Source of the DNA: an uncultured Flavobacteriaceae bacterium
Lineage (GTDB): Bacteria; Bacteroidota; Bacteroidia; Flavobacteriales; Flavobacteriaceae
Assembly: GCA_937901915.1 (NCBI GenBank)
Contig: CALGUD010000149.1
Span: 33,758 to 97,757 of the forward strand
Length of the DNA stretch: 64,000 nucleotides
Direction: 5' to 3'
Part shown: piece after piece, positions 59,472-64,000 of the stretch
Numbering within the stretch: the stretch's first letter is position 1
Layout: every line of letters begins with the position of its first letter
Translations under genes and position numbers: made by a program
Notes under the pieces: generated by a model
Told to the model about the DNA's origin: nothing
Database searches by the model: none
What the model saw: the letters and a program-made list of their open reading frames with translations, nothing else

Positions 59472-59766
59472 ATTGTTAAATATTTTTGGTTAGTATGCTA
59501 TTCATTTTTAGAACAAAAATTTTATTCTAAAACTATAAAACCCCCCTTGTATATTTTAAAATTCAGAATTCAGGCAGCTTTATTAATTTCAAAAATAGTT
59601 AAATCCATACACTTTAAGGCATTTGATTTAATTGAATGGTTTTTAATGAGGCAACTTTTCTGTTTGTATTCTTACTTTCAGTTTATTATAGACACAGTTT
59701 CCACGTATAATTTTCCTAAAATTAATAAAAAAATGAATAGTAATAACTTTTAAGTATCGTGGGGAA
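59472..59766. other. Intergenic region between lemA and nhaC
   Basis: 295 AT-rich bases. I see no gene, hairpin or repeat that I can support; the region should hold the lemA promoter and the nhaC 3' end. Confidence 0.4.
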
Positions 59767-61212
59767 TTATGTCGTTGTACCTTTTTGTCTTAACTGTTTA
59801 ATTTTAATATGAAAAGCAGCAAATAACAGGGTGGTAAATGGGCTCAAGTAGTTAAAAAAAGCATAGCCAATATAAGTAACAGTATCGACACCTAAAACAC
59901 TACTTTGATAAGCACCACAAGTGTTCCAGGGAACCAGGACGGAGGTAACAGTTCCTGAGTCTTCCAACGTGCGGCTTAAATTTTCTGGAGCCAGGTTTTT
60001 ATCTTCATATGCTTTTTTAAACATTTTCCCTGGTATAACAATGGCTAAATATTGGTCACTTGCTATTAGGTTTAATCCCAAACAACTCACTACCGTACTT
60101 GCAAATAACCCAAAAATACTAGTGGCTAATTTTAGTAGTGAACCGGTAATTTTGGCCAGTGCACCAATACCATCCATAATGCCACCAAAAATCATAGCAG
60201 AGATAATAAGCAGGATAGTCCATAACATACCTATCATACCACCTGCGGCAAATAATTCGGTTAATTTTTCATCTTCTGTGCTAATTTGTGTGTCTGAAAA
60301 AACAGATCTCAAAATAGAAGTGAATTTAGAGTCCGATAAATTAATTAAGATTTCAGACTGAAATAATAATGCAAAAATTATTGCTAATACCACACCGGTA
60401 GTTAAAGCGATAAGAGGTTTAGTTTTTAATAAGATTAAACCGATCACTGCCAGTGGAACAATGAATAAGTAAGGAGATATATTAAAAGTAGTTTTTATTG
60501 TTTGTAACATATTACTGATATCGGCACTTCCACTGGTTTCGTTAGTTACACTTAAAATACTGAATATTATAAGTGTAACTATAATGGTTGGTACAGTAGT
60601 AAGAGCCATATACTTAATATGGGTAAACAAATCAGTACCAGCCATAGCGGGGGCTAAATTTGTTGTATCACTCAAGGGTGACATCTTATCTCCAAAATAG
60701 GCTCCGGATATTACAGCCCCTGCAATCATCCCGGAAGATATCCCCAATGCTGTTCCTATTCCTACCAATGCAATTCCCACAGTTGCCGAGGTTGTCCAGG
60801 AACTGCCGGTGGCAACTGAGATTATAGCCGCTATTACTACTGAAGCAGGTAGAAATATAGTTGGATTTAATATTTGTAAGCCATAATAAACCATAGCCGG
60901 AATTATACCACTTACAAGCCATGTTCCTGCTAAGGCGCCTACCAGCAACAATATTATAATAGGTATAAAAACGCTCTTAAGATTATGCCAGATTTCAGTA
61001 ATCATGGTCTTTATTGATGCCCTATTAGAAAAACCTACTACTGCACCAATAGCACCCGCCAGTAATAATATATATTGATTAGAGTAATCACCCAGCCAAA
61101 CACCGTCTTTAAAAAATATGTTGTACGCCAGCATGCCTATTAAAAAAAAAACGGGTATAAAAGCTTCCAGGAGTGAAAGCTCTTTGTTTTCGGCTATTTT
61201 GCTATTTTGCAT
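59767..61212 (-). CDS. nhaC: NhaC family Na+/H+ antiporter
   Basis: 481 residues with about 12 membrane helices. Family blocks are VATGSSWTTSATVGIALVGI, GAVISGAYFGDKMSPLSDTT followed by NLAPA, LGLNLIASDQYLAIVIPGKM and VLVPWNTCGAYQSSVLGVDT. NhaC exports Na+ in exchange for protons or related substrates, fitting a salt-adapted bacterium. The gene stands alone; the 10-base perfect inverted repeat at 61286-61312 lies about 75-100 bases upstream of its start. Confidence 0.92.
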   Translation of the reverse strand: MQNSKIAENKELSLLEAFIPVFFLIGMLAYNIFFKDGVWLGDYSNQYILLLAGAIGAVVGFSNRASIKTMITEIWHNLKSVFIPIIILLLVGALAGTWLVSGIIPAMVYYGLQILNPTIFLPASVVIAAIISVATGSSWTTSATVGIALVGIGTALGISSGMIAGAVISGAYFGDKMSPLSDTTNLAPAMAGTDLFTHIKYMALTTVPTIIVTLIIFSILSVTNETSGSADISNMLQTIKTTFNISPYLFIVPLAVIGLILLKTKPLIALTTGVVLAIIFALLFQSEILINLSDSKFTSILRSVFSDTQISTEDEKLTELFAAGGMIGMLWTILLIISAMIFGGIMDGIGALAKITGSLLKLATSIFGLFASTVVSCLGLNLIASDQYLAIVIPGKMFKKAYEDKNLAPENLSRTLEDSGTVTSVLVPWNTCGAYQSSVLGVDTVTYIGYAFFNYLSPFTTLLFAAFHIKIKQLRQKGTTT

Positions 61213-61285
61213 AGTGCTTTACGTTACGGTTTTAAAGTAAATGTTTTAGGCTTGAATGTTAAAATTGTGTTAAAATTTGCATTTA

Positions 61286-61312
61286 ATCGATAAAATGTGT
61301 ACTTTTATCGAT
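61286..61312. promoter_or_regulatory. Perfect 10-bp inverted repeat upstream of nhaC
   Basis: ATCGATAAAA and TTTTATCGAT are separated by seven bases (TGTGTAC). This is a good operator candidate for nhaC; as a hairpin it could also act in the nhaC leader or in a small plus-strand transcript. Confidence 0.5.
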
Positions 61313-61493
61313 GTAATAATGAAACACGGAACTGATACCTACTTTTCTTCTGTTTGATTATCACAATTAACAAAAATAAATTAATATTTATTACAAGGAT
61401 TTGTTTGATGAACTTTTTTTGCCCTAATTAAAATTGTGCTTGTCAGAATTAAATTAGTTGTTTAATATCATTTTAATGAAAGGCAATTTTGTA

Positions 61494-61529
61494 TTAAGCC
61501 CGAAAATATTTTTTCGGGCTTAATTTTTT
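61494..61529 (+). terminator. Perfect terminator with no visible gene upstream
   Basis: TTAAGCCCGAAAA and TTTTCGGGCTTAA pair perfectly around TATT and are followed by six T. It is oriented for the plus strand, but the nearest upstream gene is on the minus strand. Confidence 0.85.
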
Positions 61530-61630
61530 ATACCCACTTTTGGCTGATAATCTTCACTGTGGAAATCTACATTATAAAAAAACTAACAAATCCATTAAAA
61601 AGCAGTCTAATTTATCTGCTAAAACATTTG

Positions 61631-61638
61631 TACTTTTG
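61631..61638 (+). promoter_or_regulatory. -7 promoter element upstream of lpdA
   Basis: TACTTTTG fits TAnnTTTG and lies 37 bases before the lpdA ATG. It is downstream of the orphan terminator, so lpdA has its own promoter. Confidence 0.5.
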
Positions 61639-61675
61639 TACTTTAAATTAAAAAACAGATCTCAAAATATCTTTT

Positions 61676-63082
61676 ATGAATCAATATGATGTTGCCATAA
61701 TTGGCTCTGGTCCGGGAGGGTATGTAGCGGCAATTCGTTGTGCCCAACTCGGAATGAAAACCGCAATTATTGAAAAATATTCAACGCTCGGAGGTACTTG
61801 CCTTAATGTAGGATGTATACCATCCAAGGCGCTTCTGGATTCTTCTCATCACTATGATGATGCTGTTAGGCATTTTGAAGAGCACGGAATTGAAATTCCG
61901 GGTGAAGTAAAAGTGAATTTAAAGAAGATGATAGAGCGTAAGCAGGCTGTTGTAGACCAGACTACAAGCGGTATTACTTTTTTAATGAGCAAAAATAAGA
62001 TTGACGTGTATGAAGGTCTAGGAAGTTTTGCAGATGCAACTCATATTGAAGTAATGAAAAACAATGGTAAAATTGAAAAAATTGAAGCAAAGAATATAAT
62101 TATTGCCACAGGATCTAAACCATCTTCCTTGCCGTTTATAAAAATTGACAAAGAAAGAATAATTACCTCTACTGAAGCTTTAACGCTTAAAGGGATACCA
62201 AAACATCTGGTTATTATTGGAGGAGGGGTTATAGGATTAGAATTAGGCCAGGTATATAAACGCTTAGGCGCAGAAGTTTCCGTTGTGGAGTATATGGACA
62301 GAATAATTCCGGGAATGGATGGAGCTTTGTCAAAAGAATTGACCAAAGTACTAAAAAAACAAGGATTTAAATTCTATACCAGCCACAAAGTAAAAGAAGT
62401 TACCCGAAAAGGAAAAACAGTAACTGTAAAGGCTGATGATAAAAAGGGCAATGAAATTTCTTTTGAAGGTGATTATTGCCTGGTTTCAGTTGGTAGAAGG
62501 CCATATACAGATGGTTTAAATGCCGATAAAGCCGGCGTGAAATTAACAGATAGGGGGCAGGTTGAAGTAGATGATCATTTACAAACTAATGTTTCTAATG
62601 TATATGCAATAGGTGACGTAGTAAGAGGTGCTATGTTGGCTCATAAAGCTGAAGAAGAAGGTGTAATGGTTGCCGAAATCCTGGCTGGACAAAAACCTCA
62701 TATTGACTATAATTTAATTCCAGGGGTTGTTTATACTTGGCCTGAAGTTGCAGCAGTTGGAAAAACCGAAGAAGAGTTAAAAGAATCCGGTGTAAAGTAT
62801 AAAACAGGACAATTCCCTATGAGGGCTTTGGGAAGGGCAAGAGCCAGTATGGACACAGATGGTTTTGTAAAAATACTTGCCGATGCGGAAACCGATGAAG
62901 TACTGGGAGTACATATGATAGGAGCCCGTGTAGCCGATTTAATTGCCGAAGCCGTTACCGCCATGGAATTCCGCGCCTCGGCAGAAGATATTGCCCGGAT
63001 GAGCCATGCACACCCAACCTATGCTGAAGCTGTAAAAGAAGCAGCGTTGGATGCTACTGATAAAAGAGCATTGCACGTATAG
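61676..63082 (+). CDS. lpdA: Dihydrolipoyl dehydrogenase
   Basis: 468 residues, the E3 component of pyruvate and 2-oxoglutarate dehydrogenase complexes. The N-terminus has the FAD dinucleotide fold (DVAIIGSGPGGYVAAIRCAQ), the redox-active Cys42 and Cys47 in GGTCLNVGCIPSK, an NAD fold with VIIGGGVIGLELGQVYKRLG, and the catalytic His-Glu at the C-terminus in AHPTYAEAVKEAA. No complex subunits are adjacent, so it is probably shared between complexes. Confidence 0.96.
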   Translation: MNQYDVAIIGSGPGGYVAAIRCAQLGMKTAIIEKYSTLGGTCLNVGCIPSKALLDSSHHYDDAVRHFEEHGIEIPGEVKVNLKKMIERKQAVVDQTTSGITFLMSKNKIDVYEGLGSFADATHIEVMKNNGKIEKIEAKNIIIATGSKPSSLPFIKIDKERIITSTEALTLKGIPKHLVIIGGGVIGLELGQVYKRLGAEVSVVEYMDRIIPGMDGALSKELTKVLKKQGFKFYTSHKVKEVTRKGKTVTVKADDKKGNEISFEGDYCLVSVGRRPYTDGLNADKAGVKLTDRGQVEVDDHLQTNVSNVYAIGDVVRGAMLAHKAEEEGVMVAEILAGQKPHIDYNLIPGVVYTWPEVAAVGKTEEELKESGVKYKTGQFPMRALGRARASMDTDGFVKILADAETDEVLGVHMIGARVADLIAEAVTAMEFRASAEDIARMSHAHPTYAEAVKEAALDATDKRALHV

Positions 63083-63108
63083 TGGATGGAATAATTAAAA
63101 AAATAATC

Positions 63109-63146
63109 AAAAATCGTCTGGAAAATTATTTTTAGGCGATTTTTTT
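63109..63146 (+). terminator. Intrinsic terminator after lpdA
   Basis: AAAAATCGTC pairs with GGCGATTTTT (one G-T pair) around a long loop, with a following T run. It lies 27 bases after the stop codon. Confidence 0.7.
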
Positions 63147-63318
63147 GGTTATTGGGTTCTTCTGTTGGTGATTGGGACTTGTTGTCCCTAACTTTCAGTA
63201 ACCTGTGGTTGTTAATAATTTGTCTGGTTCCCCTGAATAGAATGACCACTTAAAGCCAATTTATAAAATAAGGAAATAAATAGTTCAACCCCTTCCGTCA
63301 TCCCTAAACGGGATGCCA

Positions 63319-63340
63319 CCTTCCCCTGGCTAGGGGAAGG
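63319..63340. repeat. Strong GC-rich hairpin
   Basis: CCTTCCCCT and AGGGGAAGG pair perfectly around GGCT and are followed on the plus strand by AGCTTTTT. Its composition differs sharply from the surroundings and it looks like a dispersed intergenic element or secondary terminator. Confidence 0.5.
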
Positions 63341-63491
63341 AGCTTTTTAATATAAGTTATTTTTCTCTATATCCATTTTCTATTAGTCCCAACATCTTCT
63401 GTCTTAAGTCTCTTTACATCCGTGACCTTATGTCACCATTTAGCTCATTTCTTATTTCAACATCGGTCATCGGACACCAGGAATCCAACTT

Positions 63492-64000
63492 CTAGGAAAC
63501 CCCTTCTTTAAGATCTTTTATATACGTATTTCTTTTTTTATAAACTACAGGGTCAAAATGCTTCCATAGATTCTGTACAGCCATATTATTGGCCAATTCG
63601 GGTGTTCTTATACAGTTTTCTATCTTATTTTTTTTAAAAGTATGGTAGTACTCATTAAAAATGATTGCTGTTACGCCTTTATTCTGATAATCAGGGTGTA
63701 CACCAATCAAATAAAACAAAACATCTTTACTTTTTTTTGCTTTAAGTAAATGAATAAATCCGAAAGGGAATAATGTACCCTTTGCTTTTTGTAATGCTTT
63801 GGAGAATGAGGGCATTACAATACTAAAAGCTACCAAATTCTGGTCTTTATCTTCTACATACTTGATGTATTCCGGGTTGATAAAGCTTATGTACTTTTTC
63901 TTGAAATATGCTTTCTGAACATCCGAAATCTCTGTAAAGGAAGAAAGTTTTGAATAGGTTTTATTAAAGAGGTCAAACATTTTATCCACATAAGGCATGA
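63492..64000 (-). CDS. Hypothetical protein, possibly GNAT-like, C-terminal part (cut by the right edge)
   Basis: At least 169 codons, open to the window end, so the ATG at 63998 may be internal. The sequence contains VLFYLIGVHPDYQNKGVTAI, a pattern like the acetyl-CoA-binding R/QxxGxG/A loop of GNAT acyltransferases, then IIFNEYYHTFKKNKIENCIR and NNMAVQNLWKHFDPVVYKKR. Proteins of this kind in Bacteroidetes are about 370 residues, often mis-annotated; function is unknown. The gene reads toward lpdA. Confidence 0.7.
   Translation of the reverse strand, partial: MPYVDKMFDLFNKTYSKLSSFTEISDVQKAYFKKKYISFINPEYIKYVEDKDQNLVAFSIVMPSFSKALQKAKGTLFPFGFIHLLKAKKSKDVLFYLIGVHPDYQNKGVTAIIFNEYYHTFKKNKIENCIRTPELANNMAVQNLWKHFDPVVYKKRNTYIKDLKEGVS

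Larger units (their letters stand above)
61213..61675. other. Intergenic region between nhaC and lpdA
   Basis: 463 bases between divergent genes. It holds a perfect inverted repeat (61286-61312), an orphan plus-strand terminator (61494-61529) and the lpdA -7 element. Between the two structures there is no open reading frame that I would call, so an unannotated small RNA is possible. Confidence 0.55.
63083..63491. other. Intergenic region with terminator, repeat words and strong hairpin
   Basis: 409 bases. After the lpdA terminator come word-like repeats (63146-63225), a copy of the hipBA repeat head at about 63232-63250 (ctgaatagaatgaccac), a C-rich section with the hairpin at 63319-63340, and an inverted copy of the 16434 word at 63458-63475. 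No gene. Confidence 0.6.

Noticed and set aside
1..64000. CRISPR array, prophage or secretion-system locus
   Set aside because: No regularly spaced direct repeats, phage structural genes or secretion components were seen across the window.

Overview
The window looks like low-GC chromosomal DNA from a member of the Bacteroidetes, most likely a marine-type Flavobacteriaceae. The evidence is the AT-rich sequence with weak Shine-Dalgarno signals, several upstream sites matching the Bacteroidetes promoter (TTG, about 19 bases, TAnnTTTG), a hybrid two-component regulator ending in an AraC domain, and gene neighbourhoods typical of flavobacteria (menaquinone genes around cvfB; tpx-dagK-ftsK-lolA-lptG-ribBA; ahpC-trx). 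There are no rRNA genes, CRISPR arrays, prophages or intact insertion sequences. One tRNA (Ser, UGA) is present.

Layout. 1-9.4 kb: menaquinone synthesis (menD, cut by the left edge, then menB, menA, menC, menE), interspersed with cvfB, two paralogous small unknown proteins, a UPF0173 hydrolase and a CPBP membrane protease. 9.4-12 kb: secreted unknowns and a decayed gene fragment. 12-25.2 kb: mostly single genes (acyl-CoA carboxylase beta subunit, the ABC-F factor EttA, a DUF1287 protein, a periplasmic metallo-hydrolase, a coiled-coil membrane protein, an AI-2E type permease, lipoproteins, an M28 peptidase, a ModF-like tandem ATPase and a YihY/BrkB protein). 25.2-30.9 kb: a group that looks like envelope or stress functions (CsbD, an SPW/VKOR-like membrane protein, an SDR with a membrane anchor, an MDR reductase, a PRC-barrel protein and a small membrane protein). 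31-33.5 kb: a hipBA toxin-antitoxin type cassette lying between two imperfect direct repeats of about 215 and 236 bp. 33.5-40.7 kb: tRNA-Ser, a TauE permease, a thioesterase, a nitroreductase, a secreted thioredoxin, a DegT aminotransferase and a 977-residue hybrid sensor kinase.

40.7-48.4 kb is the most specialised region: a minus-strand nitrous oxide reductase cluster in transcription order (427-residue polytopic protein, cytochrome c lipoprotein, lipoprotein NosZ, 198-residue membrane protein, NosL, NosD, NosF, NosY). This cluster allows N2O to serve as terminal electron acceptor, and menaquinol from the pathway at the left end would be the probable electron source. No nitrite or nitric oxide reductase is seen here.

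48.7-64 kb: a long minus-strand housekeeping run (tpx, dagK, ftsK, lolA-like, lptF/G, ribBA with a degenerate second domain), a peroxide-defence group (ahpC, thioredoxin, small acidic protein), the lemA/DUF2207 pair, an NhaC antiporter, plus-strand lpdA, and the C-terminal part of an unrecognised protein, possibly GNAT-like, cut by the right edge.

I do not see a clearly new multi-gene system. The best candidates for new biology are the two uncharacterised membrane proteins of the nos cluster and the terminator-like hairpin inside it, the repeat-flanked hipBA cassette, a perfect terminator with no visible gene to terminate upstream of lpdA, the SPW/VKOR stress group, and the paralogue pair around cvfB.
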